Shown here piece after piece: positions 57,901-63,738 of a stretch of DNA of 64,000 nt. The DNA is from Lucinisca nassula (taxonomy: Eukaryota > Mollusca > Bivalvia > Lucinida > Lucinidae): positions 204,431,644 to 204,495,643 of the forward strand of contig OY757011.1 in NCBI GenBank assembly GCA_963580285.1. Reading direction: 5' to 3'. Position 1 is the stretch's first letter. Every line of letters starts with the position of its first letter. The translations under genes and the position numbers were made by a program. The notes beneath the pieces are model-generated. The model saw nothing but the letters and a program-made list of their open reading frames with translations. It had not been told where the DNA came from and searched no databases.

Positions 57901-59751
57901 ATGCAGTTTTTCTTGGCATGTTAGGGGTTTTGTGTGTATATGAATTCGGGTTTAACGTCGCTTTCAACAATTTTTCAGTCATATCACGACGGTGTCAGGT
58001 TGCGACAGGGAGCTCAATGCTCACTTTTATAGTGCTGCCTCACTGAAGTATCATGTCCCAGACACATTACATAATACCACACCCAGTCACATTCTCCTGA
58101 CACTGGGTCAACCAGTCCTAGCTCTACCGCGTAAATCTGAGTGCCAAGCGAGGAGCAGCTAGTACCATTTTTAACAACTTTGGTATGTCGCGGCCCGGGA
58201 TTGAACCCGTGACCTCCCGTTCCCCGGAGCGGACACTCTACCAACTGAGCTATCGGGGCCGGTATGTAAGGGGTTTAACTGTTCTTGTTACTTTATTTAT
58301 CTGTTATTGTCTCTGTTACTTCTGCAGTAACTTGAGTGTGCTTTTTCAGCAGAGTGTAGATTATATTTTCTAGTCCTTTGGTATTTCGATTCCAACATGG
58401 AACATTGAAAATATTGGAGGGTCACTGATGGGACCTCAGTGCCCAAAACTAGCTAGTCTGGCCCAGAAAACTTGTACACCCAAACAGTTATCAGTTCTTC
58501 AAAGCATTTTAGCTTAACGAGCTCGTTAGTGGTCAGATTGTTAACTGTTCCAGCAAGTAAGATATCTAATACTGTGGTAGTTTTGCTGAAAAAATGTGAG
58601 CAGCTTTTGCAGATGCAAAAGCTGCTCACATTTTTTCAGCAAAAGTATTAGCATATTTGCTATATGAAATGATCAATGCTTTAACCCTTATCTTGCGGTT
58701 CACAAGAACCCCTATTTTTGCAAATAGTGTAGATCCAGATCAGTTGGCTTCTGAAGAAGCCATCTGATCAGGATCTACACTGTTTGGTTTTCAGTTTACG
58801 AATTTGTAGCAATAAATAACATCCAGTAATTTGATTGGTTAATAGACAGAAATGGGTGTGGCTTAAATGAATATTCAGCAAGATAGGGGTGAATGATAGG
58901 TTAACTAACAACTTCGATAGGTTTGACAACTATCCCCTGGTGAGCCCATGCTTATCCACAGGCTTGGTGGAGGCTTTTCTGGTTACCTGTCTGATAAGTA
59001 CCTTGCTCATACTGTAAACAGCTGAAAAAATTTGGACACCCTATGAACTTGCTGTAATTCTCCCAAACTTATGACAAATTTGATAGAATTCTCCGTGGTG
59101 TAGTGGTTATGCTACTCGCCTTGTAAATCAGGGGTCGCAGGATTGACCCCGGGCTTCTCCAGACTTTCGGATTAGCCTTTAAACTGAGGTCCTGTCTCGT
59201 ATGACCTTAGCTGTTGGTGAGATTTAAAACATTCATTCTTTGACAAATTTGTTTCATTAATGAGCAAGGTCTTCAAAAATTTGAGACATTGACAAACATA
59301 GAGTACCCTGAAAAGACAGCTCCTTAAACTGGTCCTTCAGTAGCAGCCTGATATGGGTCTTCTTTGTTTGCTTAGGCCTATCTGTCCCAATACTTAGGAT
59401 ATCATGATATATAGAATCTAGTCTTGGTGTCTTGTTGATTTCTGAAAGCTGCATGTTTGTCTATTACTGGTTTTTATGGCTACCATATTTAATGTAGGTA
59501 TTTGGACAGACAAACAGTGTAGACCCAGTTCAGACACTGCAACTCTTCTGGAGCTACACTGTTTGCCACTGATCCAGCTATTTTTAGCCATTACATCTGG
59601 TAGTAATTTGTATTTGTTGAGAATACAGGATAAGTATGGTAGGCAGCTGAAGTTTCCTAATGCTAAGGGTAAATACAGTATTTATATTGTTTACTTTCAG
59701 GGATCTATAAGTGAACCAGGCCTTGGACTTTTGTCTTGGTGGTCTTCATGA
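33854..59751 (+). CDS. POLR3H: POLR3H gene, RNA polymerase III subunit RPC8 (7 coding exons)
   Basis: Encodes the Rpb7-like stalk subunit of RNA polymerase III, which pairs with RPC9 (CRCP) and takes part in initiation at tRNA, 5S and U6 genes in the nucleus. Seven exons with GT/AG borders and matching phases give 618 nt (205 residues plus stop); the vertebrate protein is 204. Domains: an Rpb7-type N-terminal domain (about 1-80, [27 protein letters not shown]) and a C-terminal OB/S1-like Rbc25 domain (about 83-200) with [43 protein letters not shown] and the family-typical end [14 protein letters not shown]. The acidic loop before the last exon is poorly conserved, as usual. Introns total about 25 kb and hold a LINE, a TRIM and SINEs. 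No damage seen. Confidence 0.95.
33965..36137. other. POLR3H intron 1
   Basis: Contains a family F hairpin (34005-34215), the two halves of a family C copy (34210-34297 and 35270-35460) split by a 969-bp TA-flanked element (34300-35268), family C 35640-35925 and a degenerate C copy 35925-36035. Confidence 0.6.
34300..35268. mobile_element. TA-flanked non-autonomous DNA element inside a family C copy
   Basis: Ends read CTCGGTCAAAAAAGTTCTTA on the left and, inverted, CGGTCAAAAAAGTAATTA on the right, with TA at both borders (34298-34299, 35269-35270). The interrupted family C sequence resumes on the other side. It contains a 39-bp exact direct duplication (about 34668-34747) and a G-run. No transposase. 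Confidence 0.65.
36138..36234 (+). CDS. POLR3H: POLR3H exon 2
   Basis: 97 nt: acceptor CAATTTTAG, peptide [14 protein letters not shown] and on to [10 protein letters not shown], donor GTAG|GTAGGT. Leaves one base that joins TT of exon 3 to give Val. Confidence 0.94.
37115..37975. mobile_element. Pogo/Tigger-like MITE
   Basis: 861 bp with imperfect inverted ends: CAGTCAAACCTCGATAATTC on the left; CAGTAGAGTCTCGGTGATTC as the complement of the right. Preceded by TA (37113-37114); the right TA appears mutated. The end sequence resembles Tc1/mariner-pogo TIRs. No transposase remains. Interior is rich in TTCGAAA. Confidence 0.65.
38640..39340. repeat. Tandem array, about 131-146 bp units with AGGTCAAAGGTCA
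   Basis: Five units, each with GACCCCAAGGTCAAAGGTCA and AGAGTTACACTTCTGAAAC. Perfect AGGTCAAAGGTCA (a direct repeat with 1-nt spacer) lies at about 38712, 38844, 38988 and 39120; the fifth unit is degraded. Apparent ORFs follow the repeat period. Confidence 0.8.
39680..39890. repeat. Family F hairpin repeat (representative)
   Basis: Same hairpin theme with arms CAGACTGCTTCAGGAGCAGTCTG and its own flanks (AACAAATGTTTCGAATCCAG, then TTGTCACAATACTTTGGATC). Other copies: 10000-10095, 10965-11125, 18595-18740, 34005-34215, 49545-49735, 54055-54165, 57495-57560, 59240-59400. Confidence 0.68.
40048..40510. repeat. Tandem array, about 160-bp units (3 copies)
   Basis: Three units starting GTGTCCGGGCCATAACTCC at about 40048, 40216 and 40373, each with TTCATGAAACTTCACAGGTG and a TGCATTTTTGGTTTTTG block. 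Nothing coding. Confidence 0.8.
40556..41800. repeat. Tandem array, about 145-bp units (8 copies)
   Basis: Units carry AAGGTCATGACCTCAAGGTC, then GTCACTGTGGCTATTTTTAG, then AACTTTGTCATCGCTC. Copies sit near 40645, 40790, 40937, 41079, 41226, 41367, 41500 and 41625, decaying to the right. Several contain the palindrome AGGTCATGACCT. Confidence 0.82.
42852..42938 (+). CDS. POLR3H: POLR3H exon 3
   Basis: 87 nt: acceptor TTTGTTTCAG, peptide [18 protein letters not shown] and on to SREGVN, donor AATG|GTCAGT. Holds the first strands of the OB-fold domain. Confidence 0.94.
43130..43760. repeat. Tandem array, about 167-bp units (4 copies)
   Basis: Units contain AGCGTTCACCCTAATGGTCA, TCTCAAGAACTATAAGAGC and GCAAGCATCCATATTTGACC, at about 43150, 43320, 43485 and 43655. 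It separates the two parts of a family G repeat whose other copy is at about 56930-57215. Confidence 0.78.
44105..44345. repeat. Family E hairpin repeat (representative)
   Basis: Shares the CAAACAGTG..GATCAGA hairpin of family D but with loop GCCGCAATATGCGGC and different flanks (CCATTTGGTACCAGAAACC and AAGATTCCATTTGGTAC). Other copies: 3530-3745, 9530-9608 (partial), 24835-24912, 50275-50505, 54405-54585, 55045-55258, 55258-55475. Confidence 0.7.
44360..44595 (+). mobile_element. tRNA-derived SINE with 14-bp target duplication
   Basis: The head GGGCCTCCGTGGCCTAGTGG with TAGGTTCGAGCCTCGC (A and B boxes) resembles a class II tRNA. The body has TTTTTCTCCGGGTACTCCGG, followed by a 16-base poly-A tail. 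Perfect duplication atatgaatagtgat at 44346-44359 and 44596-44609. An inverted copy lies at 61610-61842 and a fragment at 39478-39540. Confidence 0.88.
44690..44938 (+). mobile_element. tRNA-derived SINE (family of 57945)
   Basis: tRNA-like head CCGATAGCTCAGTGGTAGAA with GGGGTTCAACCACCGGC as B box, then the shared body AAAATGGTACTAG-TGCTCC and the tail GACGTTAAATAAAGTTT. Acceptor-stem pairing is poor, so it is not a functional tRNA gene. Confidence 0.7.
45070..45573 (+). pseudogene. LINE endonuclease remnant
   Basis: C-terminal half of an APE-type endonuclease: [20 protein letters not shown] and [13 protein letters not shown] with the GDFN block. The frame is lost near 45545, before LSDHDIV, which continues in the next segment. 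The N-terminal catalytic Glu region is absent. Confidence 0.75.
45531..46493 (+). pseudogene. LINE linker and RT N-terminal remnant
   Basis: Begins with LSDHDIVSG (end of the endonuclease), then the basic linker [16 protein letters not shown] and the first RT block [19 protein letters not shown] frameshift right after NYRP removes the SLT motif and ends the frame at 46493. Confidence 0.8.
46599..47735 (+). pseudogene. LINE RT core and C-terminal remnant
   Basis: [34 protein letters not shown] (catalytic Asp pair) and KYLGVTI, then the [12 protein letters not shown]-terminal region. A premature TAG at 47643-47645 replaces an expected Trp; the same frame then runs 30 more codons to TAA at 47733-47735, the likely ancestral end. 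Confidence 0.8.
48716..48779 (+). CDS. POLR3H: POLR3H exon 4
   Basis: 64 nt: acceptor ATGTTTCAG, peptide [20 protein letters not shown], donor AGATT|GTATCC. The partial Phe codon (TT) is completed by T from exon 5. Short and too small to stand out without the flanking exons. Confidence 0.92.
48780..49439. other. POLR3H intron 4
   Basis: Short intron containing a family A fragment (about 49069-49123) and a partial family D hairpin (49128-49260). Otherwise nothing recognised. Confidence 0.55.
49440..49526 (+). CDS. POLR3H: POLR3H exon 5
   Basis: 87 nt: acceptor TGAGTTCAG, peptide [20 protein letters not shown] and on to GEEI, donor ATAAG|GTACCA. The acceptor was chosen over an AG six bases upstream because only this one keeps the frame with exon 4. 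Confidence 0.93.
49788..49961 (-). repeat. TRIM 3' LTR (174 bp)
   Basis: Same length as the 5' LTR and about 94% identical, most differences being transitions. The 5S-like block is at 49827-49872; here box A reads GTTAAGAAACG, one change away from the other copy. Confidence 0.85.
50062..50080 (-). promoter_or_regulatory. TRIM primer-binding site (tRNA-Leu type)
   Basis: TGGTGGCAGCGGTGGGATG on the minus strand, separated from the LTR by one T. Its complement ends CCACCGCTGCCACCA, the 3' end plus CCA of a leucine tRNA, which would prime minus-strand DNA synthesis. Confidence 0.78.
50082..50255 (-). repeat. TRIM 5' LTR (174 bp)
   Basis: Starts TG and ends CA on the minus strand. The 5S-like block is at 50121-50166: GAAGTTAAGCA, 11-nt spacer, GGTTAGTAC, then GGATGGGTGA, corresponding to 5S box A and box C. 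An inverted repeat CACGAAGTTAAGCA/TGCTTGACTTCGTG brackets the block. Confidence 0.85.
50614..50912 (+). mobile_element. Family B retroposon copy (plus orientation)
   Basis: Starts CCGCCCATCGGGGCTTGAAG and ends TTAAACCCCAAATCAAACAA, so here the A-rich tail is on the plus strand. It abuts a family C copy whose start overlaps at about 50905. Confidence 0.7.
51568..51910. mobile_element. Pogo-like MITE with embedded palindrome
   Basis: 343 bp flanked by TA on both sides (51566-51567, 51911-51912). Ends: CAGTAGAACTCCAATGGCTC and, inverted, CAGTCGAACTTCGATGGCTC. Inside, 51713-51737 and 51741-51765 form a 25-bp stem (one mismatch) around GAT, with the CGCCTC..GAGGCG core seen in family C. Confidence 0.75.
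52071..52195. repeat. Near-perfect 49-bp-arm hairpin
   Basis: Arms 52071-52119 and 52147-52195, equal length, 27-nt loop. Six differences, all transitions; as plus-strand RNA five would be G-U wobbles and one an A-C mismatch. Single copy in this window. Could be a miRNA or siRNA precursor, or a small MITE. Confidence 0.7.
52607..52916 (+). mobile_element. tRNA-derived SINE with 12-bp target duplication
   Basis: The head GGCCTCGATAGCTCAGTCGG with AGGTTCGACTCCCACCG can fold an anticodon arm with loop CTGGTGA. The body includes TCAAGAAGGGCAGTTGTCAG, and the tail GGCCGTTAAACTCCAATAC(AAAC)n. Perfect duplication atttaaatgaat at 52595-52606 and 52917-52928. A truncated relative lies at 51405-51565. 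The tail is shared with family B. Confidence 0.87.
53255..53375 (+). CDS. POLR3H: POLR3H exon 6
   Basis: 121 nt: acceptor TTTTTGTATAG, peptide [17 protein letters not shown] followed by an acidic, Ser-rich linker and SPWTII, donor ATT|GTAAGT. Ends in phase 0. Sequence beyond the donor is intron and family A MITE. Confidence 0.94.
54837..54932. repeat. 32-bp tandem repeat, 3 copies
   Basis: Three imperfect copies of CATCTACTCGTATTTCTAGA plus CAACAGCAAAGC directly after a family D repeat. Confidence 0.75.
55870..56225. repeat. 180-bp direct duplication
   Basis: Two units, each from ACCTTTTTGATTGC through TTCTCTTCATATTTGGTACA to CTGGGTCAAG-CCCTGGGTGG. No coding potential beyond chance. Confidence 0.72.
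56683..56855 (+). mobile_element. tRNA-derived SINE, degraded
   Basis: Head AGGGCATTGGTGCAGTGGTT with GGTTAGAGTCCCACACC, followed by GTGTCCTTGAGCAAGGCACT, a conserved body stretch found in many animal SINEs, and an A-rich tail near 56840. Confidence 0.6.
57588..57830. mobile_element. Family A hairpin MITE, well-preserved copy
   Basis: Ends AGTTGGTCAAAGCATCG and CGTTAGTTTTGAACAACT. The central hairpin GTGAGCAGCTTTTGCG/CGCAAAAGCTGCTCAC has a TC loop. Confidence 0.8.
57945..58262 (-). mobile_element. tRNA-derived SINE, minus strand
   Basis: Minus-strand head GGCCCCGATAGCTCAGTTGG and CGGGTTCAATCCCGGGC (A and B boxes). The 3' tail near 57950 reads AGCGACGTTAAACCCGAATT. The acceptor stem does not close, so not a tRNA gene. 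An imperfect duplication (AGGGGTTT context) flanks it. Confidence 0.75.
58681..58896. mobile_element. Family D GATCAGA-hairpin repeat, nested in family A
   Basis: Runs from TTAACCCTTATCTTGCGG to CAGCAAGATAGGGGT. The core hairpin is GTAGATCCAGATCAG..GGCTTCTGAAGAAGCC..CTGATCAGGATCTAC inside CAAA-AGTG ends. It splits a family A copy (58488-58680 and about 58900-58940). Other D copies: 160-345, 6155-6365, 6955-7160, 21003-21222, 49128-49260, 54622-54837, 60455-60560, 60645-60850, 61135-61212. Confidence 0.75.
59083..59240 (+). mobile_element. tRNA-derived SINE, short, with 11-bp target duplication
   Basis: Head TCTCCGTGGTGTAGTGGTTA with a loop CTTGTAA (TGT anticodon, Thr-like) and B box AGGATTGACCCCGGG. 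Short body, tail TTTAAAACATTCATTCTT. Perfect duplication tgacaaatttg at 59072-59082 and 59241-59251. The 3' side lacks the pairing of a real tRNA. Confidence 0.8.
59701..59751 (+). CDS. POLR3H: POLR3H exon 7 (terminal)
   Basis: 51 nt: acceptor TTTACTTTCAG, peptide [16 protein letters not shown] then TGA. This is the invariant C-terminus of RPC8. The 36-bp minisatellite begins about 20 nt after the stop and is probably in the 3' UTR. Confidence 0.95.
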   Translation, partial: GSISEPGLGLLSWWSS

Positions 59752-59762
59752 CAACTCTTGTT

Positions 59763-60300
59763 TACACTCGTAGGCAGCTAATAGACAATATTGCTATGTC
59801 ATACTGCAGGCAGCTGTTAGAGACTACTGCTATGTCACACTGCAGGCAGCTACTAGAGAATACTGCTATGTCACACTGCAGGCAGCTACTAGAGAATACT
59901 GCTATGTCACACTGCAGGCAGCTACTAGAGAATACTGCTATGTCACACTGCAGGCAGCTACTAGAGAATACTGCTATGTCACACTGCAGGCAGCTACTAG
60001 AGAATACTGCTATGTCACACTGCAGGCAGCTACTAGAGAATACTGCTATGTCACACTGCAGGCAGCTAATAGACAATATTGCTATGTCACACTGCAGGCA
60101 GCTGTTAGAGAATACTGCTATGTCACACTGCAGGCAGCAACTAGAGAATACTGCTATGTCACACTGCAGGCAGCTACTAGAGAAAACTGCTTTGTCACAC
60201 TGCAGGCAGCTACTAGAGAATACTGCTATGTCACACTGCAGGCAGCTACTAGAGAATACTGCTATGTCACACTGCAGGCAGACTACTAGAGAATACTGCT
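59763..60300. repeat. 36-bp minisatellite (about 15 units) after POLR3H
   Basis: Unit CTGCTATGTCACACTGCAGG + CAGCTACTAGAGAATA. Unit length is 36 (divisible by 3) and lacks stops in one plus frame and one minus frame, so it creates 12-residue-periodic ORFs on both strands (plus frame to 60311). These are very likely not proteins; the array is probably in the POLR3H 3' UTR. Confidence 0.88.
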
Positions 60301-61004
60301 TTTGTATTTAATCTAAACCTTGAGTCAAGAATTTCATAATCATAAATCAGTGTAGACTATGACCAAGCTGTTGCTTAACCCATCCATGCCTGAGTTTCTG
60401 AAATGGACATTTCCGTCTTCCAACTTGGACATAAACAGTCTTATAAATTTGGAGTTTAGTCAAACTCATTAACAGGATAGCGCAAACGATGTAGATCCTG
60501 ATGAGATGCCTCATTATGAATCATCTCATCTGGATCTACACTGTTTGCATAGATATTTTACCAGTCTATTGGCTTGTAAGGGCTAAAGAGCAGTTTGATC
60601 AGGGTCTACACTGTTTACAATCCTTCCAACAGATCGTTGATGATTGTTTAACCCTTATCTTGCTGTTCACGACAACCCCTATCTTTGCAAACAGTATAGA
60701 TCCAGATCAGATGGCTTCTGATCAGGATCGACACTGTTTGGCATTCAGTTTATGAATTTGTAGCAATAAATTACATCAAGTAATTTGATTGGTTGATAGA
60801 CAGAAATGGGTGTGGCTTAAATGAATATTCAGCAAGATAAGGGTTAAGAGAAATAGATGTACATGTACCTAGCTTACTTTCTTGTCCTTCAAGGGAAGCA
60901 ACTATTGTGGCTTCCTGTTTGCTTTCTAATAACTAAAACTGAATCACGCCTGAAGAGGGACCTACTCTTGAAAGACAATTTTCTCCTCAGGAGCAAATTC
61001 TTAC

Positions 61005-61083
61005 CTTTATGAGTTGGCTCATGCTGATGAGGGAGACAAAATAGTTTTGGTTTACCCTGTTATTGAAGTAGACTCTTCCCGTT
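61005..61083 (-). other. Possible coding exon, unrecognised
   Basis: Minus strand: acceptor TTTTCCCCAATTCAG, 79 nt open in one frame (peptide TGRVYFNNRVNQNYF and on), donor AAAG|GTAAGAAT. A plus-strand alternative from CTCCTCAG at 60990 is also open. No homology recognised. Confidence 0.2.
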
Positions 61084-61609
61084 CTGAATTGGGGAAAAGT
61101 CCATCCTTTTATGTAGGGGTGTTAGTCAAAAAAAATTACAGCATAACAAACAGTGTAGTTCCTGATGAAATGGATCATTATGAGCCATCTCATTGTGATC
61201 TTCACTGTTTGCATAGTTTTCTCTACTGGGGTTCTAATGAATACCTGGGGTTCTTCTGTCGCACTTTATTTTTGTTATGGTTTATCTTTGAGTGTTTGTA
61301 TTGCTTATATTATTTTGTTTTGGCTAGCCAATTGGCCATTTTGTGGGAAAGTAACTGTCCTTTTGGCTTTCTGCTATTGATGTTTCCATTGGGGTCTGTT
61401 GTTTCGTGTTTGTGTTTCTTTCCATTTGGTGTCTCTGATGGGAGCTGTAGGTTAATTGTATCGATTCTTGATCATTGCCTTCACTTCTATTCTACAATCT
61501 ATGTTTGGACTAGAAATAAGAAAAATAAAAAAGATCATCTTATAAATCCTACTCATAGTTCTAGAGGTATAAAAATGGCCATTTTAGCATACAGGTATGT
61601 TATTGTAAT

Positions 61610-61842
61610 TTTTTTTTTTTTTGGTTTGGGTTTTACGGCCCTTTCAAGATTATTTCACTCATATCGAGCCGATCGTTAATCAGAGGTGGGCGAAAACCGG
61701 AGTACCCGGAGAAAAACCACCTGACCTTCCGTTGCAGAACTTGGCGTCTCACACGTGGCCCGAGCGAGGCTCGAACCTACGGCGGTGAGAGACCTAATGA
61801 CTAAGAGTCAGCGCTCTTATCCACTAGGCCACGGAGGCCCGT
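61610..61842 (-). mobile_element. tRNA-derived SINE, inverted copy, 14-bp target duplication
   Basis: Minus-strand copy of the 44360 element, with the poly-T of its tail at about 61610-61622. Perfect duplication tatgttattgtaat at 61596-61609 and 61843-61856. Very similar to the other copy, so probably a young family. Confidence 0.88.
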
Positions 61843-61919
61843 TATGTTATTGTAATGAGATTGCATTGTGTAAAAAGGTGAAGGTCATGTTGAAGCCACT
61901 CAGTTCACCTGACCACTTT

Positions 61920-62205
61920 TCCATTACGCAAACACGCCTATACAAATACATTGCTACCTTTTTCGCTGAAAAAATTAAAAATTTATGATGAAAATTGTGA
62001 TATTTTTCCTATTTCTGCTCCAAATATAGATTGTTGGCACCCGTTAGAACCGCCTCATCGAGGCGGTTCTAACGAGTACCCACAATCTATATTTTAGAGC
62101 AAAAATAAGAAAAATAAGGTATACCCCCGGAAACCCCAGTTTTACTATATAAAAGTGGGGTTCAATGGGGTTAAAATTATATATAGCCATGTTTTCGTGA
62201 TGTCT
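61920..62205. mobile_element. Family C palindromic MITE (representative)
   Basis: About 285 bp. Centre is GTTAGAACCGCCTC-ATC-GAGGCGGTTCTAAC, extended by partly complementary flanks (TAGATTGTTGGCACCC and GTACCCACAATCTA). Outer parts carry CCCTGTAAACCCCAGTT and AAAGTGGGGTTCAA-GGGGT. About 20 copies: 1762-2040, 2640-2890, 3195-3490, 4425-4560, 5718-6152, 21870-22410 (split), 22505-22665, 22673-23245 (split), 24065-24265, 35640-35925, 36280-36560, 36580-36860, 41930-42195, 48055-48190, 50905-51180, 51215-51400, 53795-54045 and others. Confidence 0.78.
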
Positions 62206-62259
62206 ACTGCATCATTTGACTTGCTATGTGTTTAGATAGAACTATATTTCACAGCTCAC

Positions 62260-62364
62260 TGAGAGTGAGTATCTCTCTGACAACTTGTTTGAGATGGTGA
62301 AGCAGAATGTTCTTATGCCAGGAATAGTGATATCTGGGTCTACTTGGTACTGAGTCCAGTCTAT
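62260..62364 (-). other. Possible coding exon, unrecognised
   Basis: Minus strand: acceptor TTAACTTCAG, 105 nt open in two frames (one gives IDWTQYQVDPDITIPGIRTF and on), donor TCTCA|GTGAGC. Its phase does not join simply to the candidate at 61005-61083. A plus-strand reading (LTESEYLSDNLFEM, ending TGA) is also possible. Evidence is splice sites and openness only. Confidence 0.25.
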
Positions 62365-62532
62365 CTGAAGTTAATAATTATTAAGCTCTCCTCAGGAATA
62401 CTCTGTAGTTTTAATTACTCTGCTGTTAGAGGACAGTCTGTAATAATTGCTGATGTAATTTCTCTAAAATGAAGGTCTTCCTAACATTTGTAATAATTTG
62501 ACAATTCATATGCTCCACATCCTCTTAATACG

Positions 62533-62752
62533 AGGGCAGGCTGAAAAGTTCTGAGCCTGACCAAGGAGTAGGCATCGAACAGCCATGAAATTTTGTACTC
62601 ATTAAATCCAAACCTTTATTACTTGATTTGACTCAAACGAGTTCAAGTACACCTGCAATAACGTAGAAATTTTAGACTTTGAAAATTGATACTAGCACGT
62701 TTTTGAGAAAATGGACAAAATCTGGCATCGCGGTGTCATCAAGTTAACAGGG
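62533..62752 (+). mobile_element. Mariner-like transposon 5' fragment
   Basis: Starts TA-CGAGGGCAGGCTGAAAAG, a mariner-type TIR, and about 175 nt later opens a transposase-like N-terminus MDKIWHRGVIKL, then stops matching. Only the 5' end remains. Confidence 0.55.
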
Positions 62753-63717
62753 TGTCCACGGTCAGGGAAAAAGTCAGGGAAAAAAATATTTTTTCAAGGT
62801 GAGGGAATTGTCAGGGAATTTTGAAATTGGTCAGGTAATTTTGAAATTTTAGCAAAAGTCAGGGAAAAGTCAGGGAATTCTAACAAAATATTTCCATGAA
62901 TGATAAAAAACATCAAAAATAAAGGCTAACGCAGTTTCTTCATGTTTGGCTTTTACATTGATAATAATTATCATTATAATAATAATTATAATAATAACAA
63001 TGATGTCTTGTCCTCTTAAGTATTGCATTTGGTAAATTTTTTTTGAGAAGAAACTGAAGGGAGTGGTGTCCCTTGCCTTGCCTCAATTGGTTTTAAGTCT
63101 TCACTTCCATGCTGAAATGGTACATCATCAATCAATAAGGTCACAACTGCTTATTTGATCACTAAGAAACATCTTGTCAGTTTTTCACTTTCAGAATTTT
63201 GTTGCAGAGATCACTTAAGCACAGTCGAATGATAGCTAGCTGGAGTGAAAATGATTTTTGTGTTTATGAAATAATTTTACAAAAAGTTAAAACTTAATTT
63301 CAGATTCTTCACTGAGAATGAAGCTAGATGAGTTTTTGTTTCCAATTTCACTTTTTCATATAACAGCCGATTTTACAGCACAGCAGTGTATATCAATTCA
63401 ATTAACATGTAAACTATAGAATAGATATCATAGTAGCGTGCCCAGCTTGCATTTGTGTAGTGGACTATCATTTTTGAATGTTGGGCACTCAAATTTCATG
63501 AGCATGGCCAAATATAGTTTGCTATCAAGAAACAAAACTTGAATTGATAACATGGGAAATAGTTGAGTGTGTTTTCTTTCTTGAACCTATGGAGAGTTTC
63601 AATCACTCTTTTATATGAGTAGCTAGTTGTTCTATGAGTTTTGTAGCTCATTTAACTCTGTGGATCTCGGCATTGTGTATCAGCATGCAAAAACAGACCA
63701 AATACAAGCTGACATAA

Positions 63718-63738
63718 TATATATATATATATATATAT
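63718..63738. repeat. (AT)n microsatellite
   Basis: About ten AT dinucleotides in AT-rich DNA. Confidence 0.85.

Larger units (their letters stand above)
53376..59700. other. POLR3H intron 6
   Basis: Family A 53403-53645 plus fragment; family C 53795-54045; family F 54055-54165; family E 54405-54585, 55045-55258 (inverted) and 55258-55475; family D 54622-54837; a 32-bp repeat 54837-54932 (3 copies); partial C 55750-55850; a 180-bp duplication 55870-56225; SINE 56683-56855; a C remnant 56850-56920; family G 56930-57215; F-type hairpin 57495-57560; family A 57588-57830; SINE 57945-58262; family A with nested D 58488-58940; SINE 59083-59240; F-type 59240-59400. 54170-54400, 55480-55745 and 56230-56680 show nothing recognised. 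Confidence 0.6.

Noticed and set aside
58185..58262. Possible functional tRNA gene on the minus strand
   Set aside because: A and B boxes are good, but the 3' side does not pair with the 5' acceptor strand, and the sequence runs straight into a SINE body and tail.
59763..60300. CRISPR array
   Set aside because: Units are contiguous with no unique spacers and the genome is eukaryotic.
59736..60311. 191-residue repetitive protein with 12-residue units
   Set aside because: Product of a 36-bp minisatellite with no stops in two frames on opposite strands; begins inside the POLR3H terminal exon in another frame; no signal of coding beyond the repeat.
61014..61679. 221-codon plus-strand ORF
   Set aside because: Crosses a hairpin repeat, an inverted family H copy and the poly-T end of a SINE; hydrophobic composition is from repeat sequence.
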